Source: Flavobacteriaceae bacterium (GTDB taxonomy: Bacteria; Bacteroidota; Bacteroidia; Flavobacteriales; Flavobacteriaceae). From it: 64,000 bases of DNA. Position numbers and translations under genes: made by a program. This document shows, one piece after another, positions 29,401-39,267 of the stretch. A model generated the notes under the pieces. It was not told the DNA's origin, did no database searches, and saw only the letters and a program-made list of their open reading frames with translations. The stretch is from the NCBI GenBank assembly GCA_024644745.1, contig JAHEHF010000009.1, positions 1 to 64,000 on the forward strand, read 5' to 3'. Position 1 is the stretch's first letter. Each line of letters begins with the position of its first letter.

Positions 29401-30261
29401 ATAGAAAGCAAGATTTTCAGGGGTAGAGCCTCAGTGAACAATGGTACTTTTTCCTTTGACTTTATTGTTCCAAAAGATATACGTATCGCCTATGGAAAGG
29501 CAAAGATCAGTTTGTATGCCGAAAATCTTGCAACAGACAAAACCGGTTCTGATCTTTCCATAGTCATTGGAGGGATTGACAACAATGCTCCTGAAGATTC
29601 AGAAGGGCCTGAAATCAGGCTTTTTATGAATGATGAATCCTTTGTTGACGGAGGAAATACGAGCGCATCTCCGGTTTTATATGCGGTTCTCGAGGATATT
29701 TCAGGCATCAACACATCCATTACTGCTGTTGACCATGATATCATAGCGATTTTAGACGACAACAATGCCAATCCGTATGTATTGAATGATTACTATGAAA
29801 CAGAATTAAATGACTACCAGAAGGGTAAAGTTAAGTTTCCATTTCGTGATCTTGAACCCGGTTTGCACACAATTAAATTTAAATGTTGGGACACGTACAA
29901 TAATCCATCTGAATCAACGTTAAGTTTTATTGTAGTCAATGACAATGACTTAATATTAAGTAATGTATTGAATTATCCGAATCCGTTTATAAATTATACC
30001 GAATTTTGGTTTAATCACAACAAACCAAATGAATCATTAGATGTTCAGGTACAAATTTTTACGGTTTCAGGTAAGCTGATAAAAACCCTTAACCAATCTG
30101 TTCAATCAGAAGGACTTTTGTCCAGGGACATTTCCTGGAACGGTCTTGATGATTTTGGCAACAAAATTGGTAAGGGCGTTTATGTATACAAACTTCATGT
30201 AAGGTCTCAAATCTCGAATGCCAAGGCTGAAAAATTTGAAAAACTTGTCATATTACAATAA
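26431..30261 (+). CDS. porU: Type IX secretion system sortase PorU
   Basis: 1276 aa; C25-peptidase-like core with VVDYFGHGGVNGWAGE (His) and PLFITVTCEFARFDNP (Cys); C-terminal sorting-like segment; followed by porV. Confidence 0.95.
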   Translation: MFSKKYFLFLTILTQSLLIFSQNTDSKSFTLQWNDQSLIQLSKDKTAYLPLVKDNFFDANKIPTSTHIFNVQSNVIVQDYQIKNVKFSVLAKSQLGAIALKDVPIAIESEFKVTKIKERSVAVLQLKPLINDKGQIKKILSFTLDYVLGPEIVTDALKLQKAPVYADNSVLSTGSWYKFKVDTTGIFKIDRKLLQEIGVSTSGLDPKNIKIYGNGGKLLPQLNSDFRYDDLQENSIYVSGEEDGTFDENDYILFYARGPHHWEVNTLQPELSRHRTNIYSDFAYYFITTDKGPGKRVQAYVEPIQLADSQISTFHDFLLHEMENVNLFANGQQWLGEDFSFEERQSFSFDFTDLDASQPLTFRARAVAISSNDTQMEFKINGQNLMRLNFNGLSLGSLSLASPQENTGTIDLNQEQIAVDIEYVNGGNPSSRAYLDYIEIIGSKKLIARGQQFSFRNLNTNDPSRVYEYRIQNSMNINQLWDVTDPVNPSVISNNSDGTEFTFRSNGGAIREFIVHGEEDFGTPETIDDNIVENQNLHKLKDLDYVIITRNELKSEADRLANFHRSNSGMNAQVIDLNQIYNEFGSGSPDLTAIRDFVRFLYLSASTPQKRVKYVCLFGDSSFDFKDRITDNNNIVPAFQSFESFNLVTSYVTDDYFGMMDESEGLLGSADMQDVATGRFPVTTLTEARETIDKTLNYYASNSFGDWRNTVTFVADDPDEPNEFVLQQTVDLIAQEVEKKKPEFNLKKIYSDAYQQETSAGGELYPTVNEAINNAVETGTLVVDYFGHGGVNGWAGERILEVPQIQNWKNFNSLPLFITVTCEFARFDNPIRPTAGEYTFLNARGGAVNMISTSREIFISVGQVFNNTLIQNLFGFEGQDYTISEALMYSKHSFGTTQRFFIYNFGDPAMKLAQARPNIKITKINENDLSTSRDTLKALSKIKLEGIITDQNDQQITDYNGTLTATIYDKALDKSTLDNDNFGRKMAFTAIESKIFRGRASVNNGTFSFDFIVPKDIRIAYGKAKISLYAENLATDKTGSDLSIVIGGIDNNAPEDSEGPEIRLFMNDESFVDGGNTSASPVLYAVLEDISGINTSITAVDHDIIAILDDNNANPYVLNDYYETELNDYQKGKVKFPFRDLEPGLHTIKFKCWDTYNNPSESTLSFIVVNDNDLILSNVLNYPNPFINYTEFWFNHNKPNESLDVQVQIFTVSGKLIKTLNQSVQSEGLLSRDISWNGLDDFGNKIGKGVYVYKLHVRSQISNAKAEKFEKLVILQ

Positions 30262-30296
30262 CAATTTTGACAAAATCCCTAAATCCTAATTATTAG

Positions 30297-31439
30297 ATGA
30301 AAAAATTAAGTCTAATTGCCATCGCTACAATTCTTGGACTTTTTAGTTCCTATGCCCAAAATGAAGTCAATCCGATTACAACTGCTGCGCCATTTTTGCT
30401 AATAGCCCCAGATGCAAGGGCCGGAGGACTCGCCGATATGGGAGTCGCTACTTCCCCGGACGTCAGTTCACTGCACTACAATGCCGCCAAATATGCTTTC
30501 TCAGAATCTCAATGGCAGATCGGACTCAATTATACGCCCTGGCTGAGAAATCTGACAAATGACGTGAGTCTCACCAGTTTGTTCGTAGCCAATAAAATCA
30601 ACGAGAGGAGCGCCTGGGCCACAAGTCTGACGTACTTTTCGTTGGGATCCATTGAACTAACTGACGGTTCGGGAATCAGCCTGGGTTCTGAAAACCCAAA
30701 TGAATTCGCTTTAGACGGCTCCTATTCCCTTAAATTAAGTGAAGTCATATCCATGGCCGTGGGCCTGAGGTATATCCATTCAAATCTGGCCGTAAGAGTT
30801 GATAATTCTGAGATTCAAACTGTGAACACCTTTGCCGTAGACGTTTCGATGTTCTACCAAAGTGAAGAAAACAATTATGGCGACTTCAACGGTAGGTGGC
30901 GCGCCGGCGTCAACCTGTCTAACATGGGCCCGAAAGTTGAATTGGTTCTCGGTGGCGATGAGAGTTTTATTCCTACAAACCTGAAACTGGGAGGAGGTTT
31001 TGATTTCATCCTTGATAATTCCAATACCATTACAACCAATCTTGAATTGAACAAATTATTGGTACCCACCCCTCCTATTCGGGACGCTTCAGGAGAGGTT
31101 ATTTCGGGTAAAGACGACAATGTAGGATTCCTTAAAGGAATGTTTCAGTCATTCTACGACGCACCGAGAGGCTTTGAAGAGGAAATGGAAGAATTTATCT
31201 GGCAGGCCAGTGCTGAATACCTTTACAATGAGGTTTTTTCGGTACGAGCGGGATATTTTCATGAAAGTGCCAACAAAGGTAACCGCCAGTTTTTCACTTT
31301 GGGAACTGGATTCAAGTTCAGGAGCACGACACTCGATGTCTCTTATTTGATCAATGCATCGGACGTGAACAATCCTTTAGAAAGCACTTTGAGATTTTCT
31401 CTGACAATCAATCTGGGTGACTCCTATGCTTATTTCTAA
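30297..31439 (+). CDS. porV: Type IX secretion system outer-membrane channel protein PorV
   Basis: MKKLSLIAIATILGLFSSYAQNEVNPITTAAPFLLIAPDARAGGLADMGVATSPDVSSLHYNAAKYAF; adjacent to porU. Confidence 0.94.
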   Translation: MKKLSLIAIATILGLFSSYAQNEVNPITTAAPFLLIAPDARAGGLADMGVATSPDVSSLHYNAAKYAFSESQWQIGLNYTPWLRNLTNDVSLTSLFVANKINERSAWATSLTYFSLGSIELTDGSGISLGSENPNEFALDGSYSLKLSEVISMAVGLRYIHSNLAVRVDNSEIQTVNTFAVDVSMFYQSEENNYGDFNGRWRAGVNLSNMGPKVELVLGGDESFIPTNLKLGGGFDFILDNSNTITTNLELNKLLVPTPPIRDASGEVISGKDDNVGFLKGMFQSFYDAPRGFEEEMEEFIWQASAEYLYNEVFSVRAGYFHESANKGNRQFFTLGTGFKFRSTTLDVSYLINASDVNNPLESTLRFSLTINLGDSYAYF

Positions 31440-31564
31440 AATGCGGAGCCGTAACGAATCTAAGTAATATGCCCGCGATTTTGTTCCATTTGATGGATAT
31501 AAGTTTTGAATCAGCGAATATTCTCTATATTTAATAAAAAATTCTTTAGGTTTATTGTTCTGTT

Positions 31565-32050
31565 ATGCACGACCAAAACATTTCATCAAAATTCACTGTT
31601 TACGAAAGTTCAGATGAGCTCAGTTCTTCCGAAAAAGAATTGCTGCTGAAAGCCGTTGAAGCCAGAAACAAGGCATACGCTCCTTATTCAGAATTTAATG
31701 TGGGTGCCGCCGTGCTGTTGGATGACGGGTCTGTATTTACGGGAAACAATCAGGAAAATGCGGCTTACCCTTCGGGTATTTGTGCAGAAAGAGTCGCCGT
31801 TTGGAGTGCCATGTCACATGACCCAAGGAGGAAAATAAAAAAAATATTTGTCACAGCGGCCTCTGATATTAAGGAAGTGGACAGACCCGCTGCTCCCTGT
31901 GGATCGTGCAGGCAGGCCATTGCGGAATACGAGATAAAACAGGAAAGCAAAATTGAGATCTTCTTTACCGGAGAAAAGGGAGCAATCGTTAAGGCCCCAT
32001 CGATCAGGGACCTGCTGCCCTGGCTGTTCGACAATAGCATGTTGAAATGA
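31565..32050 (+). CDS. cdd: Cytidine deaminase
   Basis: ARNKAYAPYSEFNVGAAVLLDDGSVFTGNNQENAAYPSGICAERVAVW; APCGSCRQAIAEY. Confidence 0.95.
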   Translation: MHDQNISSKFTVYESSDELSSSEKELLLKAVEARNKAYAPYSEFNVGAAVLLDDGSVFTGNNQENAAYPSGICAERVAVWSAMSHDPRRKIKKIFVTAASDIKEVDRPAAPCGSCRQAIAEYEIKQESKIEIFFTGEKGAIVKAPSIRDLLPWLFDNSMLK

Positions 32051-32424
32051 AGCCCGACATCACATCGAGGAAAGATCTGCATCTGATCGTAAAAACCTTT
32101 TACAAAGACCTCCTCCTTCATCAGGAATTAGCTCCCTTTTTCAAGGACTTTAAAGATCCTCATAAATTAAAGGCGCATCTCGAAATATTGGTCGATTTTT
32201 GGGACAATACCCTGTTTTATTCAGGAGCCTACACTAAAAACGCGATCCGTCCTCATATAGAGATCCATGAGAATAATAGGATTTCGGCCATTCATTTTGA
32301 AACCTGGCTGGACTTATTCAGCAAGGCTGTGGATGAGCATTTCGAAGGGCTTCAAGCATCAACGATCAAAAACAGGGCCCTGTCTATCGCCACCGTGATG
32401 CGCATCAAACTAAAAGCCGACTGA
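32047..32424 (+). CDS. Group III truncated hemoglobin
   Basis: DITSRKDLHLIVKTFYKDLLLHQELAPFF...LKAHLEILVDFWDNTLFYSGAYTKNAIRPHIEIHE...HFETWLDLFSKAVDEHFEG; start overlaps the cdd stop (ATGA). Confidence 0.87.
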   Translation: MKPDITSRKDLHLIVKTFYKDLLLHQELAPFFKDFKDPHKLKAHLEILVDFWDNTLFYSGAYTKNAIRPHIEIHENNRISAIHFETWLDLFSKAVDEHFEGLQASTIKNRALSIATVMRIKLKAD

Positions 32425-32528
32425 TTTAAACCGTGTTGATGTGGATTTTTTGAGCTTGCTTATTTTAGCATTAAACAAATATCCACTATCTTTGCGGCTG
32501 GTCAAATTCAAAGCATAAAACTCCAAAA

Positions 32529-33590
32529 ATGAATTCAATCATAACAGGAACAGGGAGTTACATACCTGACAGTATTAAAAAAAATTCAGATTTTTTAAAA
32601 AACACTTTCTACAGTGAAAAAAAAGATCTTTTAGCTGATTCAAATACCAGCATCATTGAAAAATTTAAAAGCATCACTGGAATTGAAGAGAGAAGGTATC
32701 TTACATCTGATTTACTCAATAGCGAAATAGCAACGATAGCGGCTCAAATTGCCATTAACAAAGCTCAAATAGATCCGGAAACAATTGACCAGATCATTTT
32801 TGCCCATAATTTTGGAGATGTAGGAGTCAAAAATAAACAATCTGACATGCTCCCAAGCCTGGCATCCAAAGTAAAACATATGCTGCGCATTGAGAATCCT
32901 GATTGTGTGGCCTATGATGTCATTTTTGGTTGCCCTGGATGGATACAGGGCCTGATCCAGGCGAATCAGTTTATCCAAACCGGTGCTGCCAAAAAATGCC
33001 TTGTCATTGGCTCAGAGACTTTGTCTCGCGTGGTTGATCCTCATGACAGGGATTCGATGATCTACGCTGATGGTGCAGGTGCCTGTATTATCGAGAAGGG
33101 AGAAGATCCATCCAAAGGCATTTTAAGTTATGCCAATCAAACCTTTACCTATGATGAGGCCAATTATATCTATTTCGGCACATCAAACAATTCGGAAATA
33201 TCCAATGATTCTCGTTATTTAAAAATGCACGGAAGAAAAATCTATGAATTTGCCTTGAATAAGGTTCCTGCCGCCATGAAAGGAGCACTTGATGCGGCCG
33301 GTCTTCCTATCGAAAAAATAAAAAAAATCCTGATCCACCAGGCGAATGAAAAAATGGATGAAGCCATCATCAAAAGATTTTACAGGTTGTACAAAACCAA
33401 TATGCCTGAAGACATTATGCCCATGAGCATCAATAAATTGGGCAACAGTTCTGTGGCAACTGTGCCTACCCTGCTCGATTTGATCCTCAACCATAAACTG
33501 GATGATCATGAGATCAAAGAAGGTGATGCCATCATTCTGGCCTCAGTAGGAGCCGGAATGAATATCAATGCCATTGTATATCAGTATTAA
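32529..33590 (+). CDS. 3-oxoacyl-ACP synthase III family protein (FabH-like)
   Basis: DVIFGCPGWIQGLIQANQFIQTGAAKKCLVIGSETLSRVVD, ILIHQANEKMDEAI, NKLGNSSVATVPTLLDL. Confidence 0.88.
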   Translation: MNSIITGTGSYIPDSIKKNSDFLKNTFYSEKKDLLADSNTSIIEKFKSITGIEERRYLTSDLLNSEIATIAAQIAINKAQIDPETIDQIIFAHNFGDVGVKNKQSDMLPSLASKVKHMLRIENPDCVAYDVIFGCPGWIQGLIQANQFIQTGAAKKCLVIGSETLSRVVDPHDRDSMIYADGAGACIIEKGEDPSKGILSYANQTFTYDEANYIYFGTSNNSEISNDSRYLKMHGRKIYEFALNKVPAAMKGALDAAGLPIEKIKKILIHQANEKMDEAIIKRFYRLYKTNMPEDIMPMSINKLGNSSVATVPTLLDLILNHKLDDHEIKEGDAIILASVGAGMNINAIVYQY

Positions 33591-33660
33591 AATGAAGTCT
33601 TTGGAGCTGTAGAGCTTCCAGTTTCAAAGTTAAATCCTTTATTAAATAAAATTGCATCTT

Positions 33661-34071
33661 ATGGAAATCAGCAAACAAGCAGAAAAATATCTTATGGAAA
33701 TGTCAAAGTGGGCAACTTTCATTGCCATTGTTGGCTTTATAGCCATTGCCCTTCTGGTGGTCATGTCTTTTTCCATTGGTACAATTATGGCTAATTTACC
33801 GGATGGATACCTTGGCGGCATTTCGCCCAATTTTTTCGCCTTTTTTTATCTGATCATGGCAGGAATCTATTTTATCCCCGTATTTTTCCTGTTCCAGTTC
33901 GGTCATAAAACAAAACAGGCCCTGATCAACAAAGACAGCAGCCTATTGACCTTTGGATTAAAAAAACTGAATGCGCACTATAAATTCATAGGAATCCTTC
34001 TGATCATTGGAATTGCACTTTATTTTGCACTGATTATGTTCGGGGCTTTTGGGGCATTGCTCATGTCTTAG
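33661..34071 (+). CDS. Membrane protein, DUF5362-like
   Basis: MEISKQAEKYLMEMSKWATFIAIVGFIAIALLVVMSF...KTKQALINKDSSLLTFGLKKLNAHYKFIGILLIIGI; ATG at 33661. Confidence 0.8.
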   Translation: MEISKQAEKYLMEMSKWATFIAIVGFIAIALLVVMSFSIGTIMANLPDGYLGGISPNFFAFFYLIMAGIYFIPVFFLFQFGHKTKQALINKDSSLLTFGLKKLNAHYKFIGILLIIGIALYFALIMFGAFGALLMS

Positions 34072-34783
34072 TATGTAAGAGGACCCGCAAATCACGGCCT
34101 GACTCAAATTCAAATGGTGACTCGCCTTTTTTAAAAATTCGGGCCTGAAGATTTCCCTTGAGTATCATTTCGTCTCCGTTCACAGCGATCCAGCTTCCTT
34201 CTCTGAGACCTATAACAATTTCTTTGTTATAGGCATGAAACTCCTTAATCCTGGTCTCTCTTGTCTCCCCTTTGTGTTTGGATTCCGGGACCGGATCAAG
34301 ATAATGGGGGTTGATATTAAACGGCAGAAGGTTCAAAGAAGACAAGGTGTCGGGTAAAACAATAGGCATGTCATTTGTTGTTTTGACACTCGGCCCCACG
34401 ATATTACTCCCCGCACTTGTTCCCAAATAGGGCGTCCCTTGAAGAATGACATCCTGAAGAGCGGGCATCAAACCTTGCCTGATCAAAGTATCCATTAAAA
34501 CAAAGGTATTTCCTCCTCCTGAAAAAATAGCCTCAGCGGCATGAATGGCTTCCCTCGGGTCTTCAAATTCATGGATTCCCTTGACAAGAAGCGGCAATTC
34601 TTTCAGTCCCTTTTTTACTCTATCAGTATAAGCTTCATATGATATGCCTCCGGGTCTTGCATAAGGTATGAACAAGAGCTTGTGAGCCGACCTGAAATGA
34701 ACTCTCAGCTGGGGAATCAGGTACTCAAGATACTTCCCTCCGTAGATGGTGGAAGTACTGGCCACAATCATTTTTTTCATCAT
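34061..34783 (-). CDS. pepE: Peptidase E (alpha-aspartyl dipeptidase), S51 family
   Basis: IFSGGGNTFVLMDTLIRQGLMPALQDVILQGTPYLGTSAGSNIVGPSVKTTNDMPIV. Confidence 0.92.
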   Translation of the reverse strand: MMKKMIVASTSTIYGGKYLEYLIPQLRVHFRSAHKLLFIPYARPGGISYEAYTDRVKKGLKELPLLVKGIHEFEDPREAIHAAEAIFSGGGNTFVLMDTLIRQGLMPALQDVILQGTPYLGTSAGSNIVGPSVKTTNDMPIVLPDTLSSLNLLPFNINPHYLDPVPESKHKGETRETRIKEFHAYNKEIVIGLREGSWIAVNGDEMILKGNLQARIFKKGESPFEFESGRDLRVLLHTKT

Positions 34784-34877
34784 TTGCTTTTAAGCAAAAA
34801 TAACGAATGTTACTCTTTAACAAAATATTATAACCATAATCATCTTATTTTTACCGTCATAATCGTTTCTTTGAACA

Positions 34878-35657
34878 ATGAATCGGCTTTACATCTTCCT
34901 GATCACAATGGTTCTTCTGGCCTTACCTTCCTATGGCCAGGAAACCGGGACTCTGATATCAGGTGAAGTGAAAAATGATTCCCTCCCTATTGAGAACGCT
35001 CATATCATAAACAAAAACACTCAGAAAGGATCCATTTCGAATGCAAAAGGGCAATTCAAAATCACAGTGAGTGACAAGGACACCCTGATCATATCCGATC
35101 TTCAATTTCAAAATAAGATCATCATGATCAATCAGGATCATCTGCTTAAAAAATTTATCGAAATCAACCTTTTGGAACTCACAAATGAACTGGATGAAGT
35201 GATCGTGATGCAATATGACAACATGGCCGAAGAACTTGGTTTACCGAATGCCGGTAAGAAACCCCTTGCTAAAATCGACAGGAACCTGAATGCTTACAGT
35301 CAAAAAAGCACACCCATTGTTATCCTGCAGGCCCTGATGTTCAAACCGGGTGGCATTGATGACATTTACAATATCGTTTCAGGCAACAGAAAAAGGGATC
35401 GAAAGTTGAAACAGCTCATGGAGGAAGACAAAGAATTGGCTATGAACAAAATTCATGTAAAAACCTTAAGAGAACATTTCGGTGAGGATTTCTTTGTCAA
35501 TACCCTGGAATTGAATTCAGAACTGATCGATCGCTATATACAGTTCTGTCTTCCCAAAGGAATTGTTCCATTATATGAAAAAGGAAGGCTCATTGAAGTC
35601 ATCGATATTTTTCTAAAAAACAAGGAATCCTATTTGTTATCCCTTGAAGAAGAATAG
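34878..35657 (+). CDS. Secreted carboxypeptidase-regulatory-like (CarboxypepD_reg) domain protein
   Basis: Signal peptide, then GTLISGEVKNDSLPIENAHIINKNTQKGSISNAKGQFKITVSDKDTLIISDLQFQNKII. Confidence 0.75.
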   Translation: MNRLYIFLITMVLLALPSYGQETGTLISGEVKNDSLPIENAHIINKNTQKGSISNAKGQFKITVSDKDTLIISDLQFQNKIIMINQDHLLKKFIEINLLELTNELDEVIVMQYDNMAEELGLPNAGKKPLAKIDRNLNAYSQKSTPIVILQALMFKPGGIDDIYNIVSGNRKRDRKLKQLMEEDKELAMNKIHVKTLREHFGEDFFVNTLELNSELIDRYIQFCLPKGIVPLYEKGRLIEVIDIFLKNKESYLLSLEEE

Positions 35658-35681
35658 CCTTTTACAGTCACAAACTTTTTT

Positions 35682-36293
35682 CTACCCCTGATCACCGATT
35701 TCCCACAAGTATTTTGAGGCTATTGACCTGTAAGGAGACCAGATCTTGGCAATTTCATTCATTTTAAGTTTCAATTCCTTTTTCTCGAGTTCAATATTGT
35801 AAAGCGACTTCATGATGTTTTGAATGCCGAGATCGTCTTCCGGAAAAACATTGGGTCTGTCCATCGGGAACATCAGGATCATTTGAACGGTCCATTTACC
35901 CACGCCTTTGATTTTTGTCAGGTATGCGATAATCTCCTCATCGGTTAACTGCTCGAGATAATCATAGCTCATGTCATGAGACAGCTTAAATTCGGCTACA
36001 TTTTTCACATACCGAACTTTATTATTGCTAAGACCAACCTTTCTCAATAATTCATGCTCTTTTGCCAGCAGGGCCTCTGCGCTTGGATATCCATCGACAA
36101 AGAGATCCGTAAAACGCTTCCATATCACTTTTACCACCTTGGTTGACAATTGCTGTGACACAATTGATGACAGTAAGGCGTGGTAAATGTCGATGTTCAA
36201 TTCCGGCCTGACCTCCCTGCCAAGTTTCAAAATGGCATTATGAAGTATGGCATCCCGTTTTAAATGATCTAATATGTTTTGGTGGGTGTCCAA
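35682..36293 (-). CDS. DNA-3-methyladenine glycosylase family protein (HhH-GPD)
   Basis: YHALLSSIVSQQLSTKVVKVIWKRF...YLTKIKGVGKWTVQMILMFPMDRPNVFPEDDLGIQ. Confidence 0.92.
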   Translation of the reverse strand: MDTHQNILDHLKRDAILHNAILKLGREVRPELNIDIYHALLSSIVSQQLSTKVVKVIWKRFTDLFVDGYPSAEALLAKEHELLRKVGLSNNKVRYVKNVAEFKLSHDMSYDYLEQLTDEEIIAYLTKIKGVGKWTVQMILMFPMDRPNVFPEDDLGIQNIMKSLYNIELEKKELKLKMNEIAKIWSPYRSIASKYLWEIGDQG

Positions 36294-36369
36294 GTTTAAC
36301 TTTTTTTTTCAACGAAAATAATTTTCAATCCTTACTTTTGCGCCATCCAAAAATAACATTTTTATCATC

Positions 36370-36867
36370 ATGAAAATATCAAAAATTATCCTTTTGATTT
36401 TGATTCTTCCAACGCTGGCCTTTGGACTACACGAATATTATATCAGCCTGACGAAGGTAGATTATGTCGCAGAAAAAGAATCGGTGCAGATCATCATGCG
36501 TTTTTTTATTGATGATGTTGAAAAGGTCCTTGAGAACCGCACAGAACTTCCAATGGAGCTCGCCACCAATAGTGAGCATGAAAATGCCAACCGGTATTTA
36601 GAATCCTATGTCAGGAGTAAATTTAAAGTTGATATCAATGGATTAGACCAGAACTATACTTATTTAGGTAAAGAATATGAGCACGATATTATTTATATCT
36701 ATCTGGAAATTAAGAATGTAAAGGAAATTAACACCATTCAAGTGCAGAACGCAATGCTTTTTGAAGAATTTGAAGCACAGCAAAATTTTATCAAACTCAC
36801 GCTTGGTGAGATCCAAAAAACATTAATCCTGGTCAAGGCAAATGATAAAGAAATGTTAAAATTATAA
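36370..36867 (+). CDS. DUF6702-like protein
   Basis: MKISKIILLILILPTLAFGLHEYYISLTKVDYVAEKESVQIIMRFFIDDVEKVLENRT. Confidence 0.65.
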   Translation: MKISKIILLILILPTLAFGLHEYYISLTKVDYVAEKESVQIIMRFFIDDVEKVLENRTELPMELATNSEHENANRYLESYVRSKFKVDINGLDQNYTYLGKEYEHDIIYIYLEIKNVKEINTIQVQNAMLFEEFEAQQNFIKLTLGEIQKTLILVKANDKEMLKL

Positions 36868-36926
36868 GTGCGTAAAACTTTTATATTAAAATTATTACTT
36901 TCGAAAACTATTAAAAAAATGACTTC

Positions 36927-39203
36927 ATGAACAAAATTACCTTATTTATTGCTGCTATTTTGATCAGCAATATTTCATTGGCACAACAAAATGAGCCCTT
37001 GGCGGAAAAGAAAAAAGAGGGCCACTATAACATCAGTAAATTCAGGCAGCTCAAACAGGAATTGGCAACCCCTAATACTTACCGTACCGCCTCAGGTGCT
37101 CCTGGGCATGAATATTACCAGCAAAAGGCTGATTATAAAATGGACATCATACTCGATGATGAAAACCAAAGAATTTATGGAGAAGAGGTCGTTACTTATC
37201 ACAACAATTCTCCCGATGAGCTTGAATACCTCTGGGTGCAACTGGATCAGAATATTAGGGCTCGCGATGCAAAAACCAATGATGTAAGATCTGGCGGACC
37301 GGCCATGTATTATAAGCCAAGGCAGTTTACGCAAACCTTCTTGGGGAATACCTTTGACGGAGGATTCAAAATTGATCATGTGAAAGATGCTGCTGATAAA
37401 GACATGGATTATACGATAAACGGGACCATGATGCGCATTGACTTGCCTGTTACCTTAAAATCAGGAGAAAAAACAAGCTTTAAAATCAAATGGTGGTATA
37501 ACATCCCGAATTATATACTCGACAGAGGCAGGTCAGGATACGAACATTTTGAAGATGGAAACAACAATTATGTCATCGCTCAATTCTTCCCCAGGATGGC
37601 GGTTTACAATGATGTAGAAGGATGGCAGAACCTTCAGTTCCTCGGCAGAGGAGAATTTGCCCTGGTTTTTGGTGATTATGAAGTAAATATCACCACTCCT
37701 GATGATCACATACTTGACGGAACGGGAGTAATCACGAACCGCAAGGAAATGCTTACATCCAAACAATGGAAAAGATATGAGGAGGCATTAACATCCTATG
37801 ATGAACCTGTGATCATCGTGACCCAGGAGGAAGCTGAAGAAAATGAGAAAAAAACCTCAAAAAAGACAAAGACCTGGAAACTAAAAGCTGAGAATGTAAG
37901 AGATTTCGCCTTTGCCTCTTCCAGAAAATATATTTTGGATGGTCAGGCGGTAAGGATAGGGAATCGAACCGTCATGGCAATCTCCCTGTATCCGAAAGAA
38001 GGTAACCCGCTTTGGGAAAGCTATTCAACAAAAGTTGTGGCGAGCACAATAAAGTCCTACTCGGCACAAATGTTTGATTATCCTTACCACAAAGCCATTT
38101 CGGTAAATGCGAAACAGCAGGGAATGGAATATCCAATGATCTGTTTTAATTTCGGGAGACCAAAACCAGACGGCACCTATTCTGACCGTGTAAGAAATGG
38201 TATGATCGGCGTAGTTATTCACGAAGTGGGACACAATTGGTTTCCAATGATCATCAACTCAGACGAGCGTCAATGGGGCTGGATGGACGAAGGGCTCAAT
38301 ACCTTCGCGCAGCTTTTGGCTGAGCAGGATTTTGAAGAAGGTTTTCCTTCAAGGGCCTATCCCAAAAATGTGGTGGGCTATATGAGTGGAGATCAAAGCA
38401 GAATCGCACCTATCATGACGCAGCATGACAACGTGTTTAACAGTGGTGCCAACGCTTATTCCAAACCGGCGGCCGGCTTGTTCATGCTAAGAGAAGTGAT
38501 TTTAGGCCATGAACTCTTTGACAAGGCCTTTAAAACGTATGCAGAAAGATGGAGGTTCAAGCACCCGACCCCTGCCGACTTTTTCAGAACCATGGAAGAC
38601 GCCTCAGGAACAGATCTTGACTGGTTCTGGCGTGGATGGTTCTTTACGACCGACAACAATGACATCGGCATCAAAGAGATCAAAAAGTACAGGGTAACTG
38701 ATGAGCCCACGGAAGAAATCAAATCGATGACTGACAGGTATGGAAGACGCGTTGCTGATCTGGGTAAAAATCTATACCTTATAGAGATGAACGCCGAAGA
38801 ATTAAGTAGTAATGCCTCTGGAGAGCAAAAATCGCTTGATGAGAATCCAACCTTGAACGAGTACCTTTTAGATAATTTCTCAAAAGAAGAAAGAGCATCC
38901 TTAAAAAAGACCAAATATTTTTATGAGGTCATTTTTGAAAAGCCGGGTGGTCTGGTCATGCCGATCCTTGCAGAAATTACCTATGCGGACGGCAGCAAGG
39001 AAAATAAATATTACCCTGCTGAAATCTGGAGATTTAATGATAATGAAGTCAAAAAAGTATTGGGTACTGAAAAGGAAATCAAATCAATTCAAATAGATCC
39101 AAACCAATTGACCGCAGATGTAAACACGGAAAACAACAGTTGGCCGAAAAAAGAGAAAGAATCGAAATTCGATAATTTCAAAAAGCAAAATTTAACTGAT
39201 TAA
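36927..39203 (+). CDS. M1 family metallopeptidase
   Basis: VIHEVGHNWFPMIINSDERQWGWMDEGLNTFAQ zinc-binding HExxH...E motif; signal peptide. Confidence 0.93.
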   Translation: MNKITLFIAAILISNISLAQQNEPLAEKKKEGHYNISKFRQLKQELATPNTYRTASGAPGHEYYQQKADYKMDIILDDENQRIYGEEVVTYHNNSPDELEYLWVQLDQNIRARDAKTNDVRSGGPAMYYKPRQFTQTFLGNTFDGGFKIDHVKDAADKDMDYTINGTMMRIDLPVTLKSGEKTSFKIKWWYNIPNYILDRGRSGYEHFEDGNNNYVIAQFFPRMAVYNDVEGWQNLQFLGRGEFALVFGDYEVNITTPDDHILDGTGVITNRKEMLTSKQWKRYEEALTSYDEPVIIVTQEEAEENEKKTSKKTKTWKLKAENVRDFAFASSRKYILDGQAVRIGNRTVMAISLYPKEGNPLWESYSTKVVASTIKSYSAQMFDYPYHKAISVNAKQQGMEYPMICFNFGRPKPDGTYSDRVRNGMIGVVIHEVGHNWFPMIINSDERQWGWMDEGLNTFAQLLAEQDFEEGFPSRAYPKNVVGYMSGDQSRIAPIMTQHDNVFNSGANAYSKPAAGLFMLREVILGHELFDKAFKTYAERWRFKHPTPADFFRTMEDASGTDLDWFWRGWFFTTDNNDIGIKEIKKYRVTDEPTEEIKSMTDRYGRRVADLGKNLYLIEMNAEELSSNASGEQKSLDENPTLNEYLLDNFSKEERASLKKTKYFYEVIFEKPGGLVMPILAEITYADGSKENKYYPAEIWRFNDNEVKKVLGTEKEIKSIQIDPNQLTADVNTENNSWPKKEKESKFDNFKKQNLTD

Positions 39204-39231
39204 GACTTGAATTCCGTTGAATAAATAAGAT

Positions 39232-39255
39232 AAGGGCCTTTTTAAGGCCCTTTTT
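39232..39255. terminator. Short intrinsic terminator-like hairpin between converging genes
   Basis: AAGGGCCTTtttAAGGCCCTTttt. Confidence 0.7.
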
Positions 39256-39267
39256 CAGTGTCTTAAA

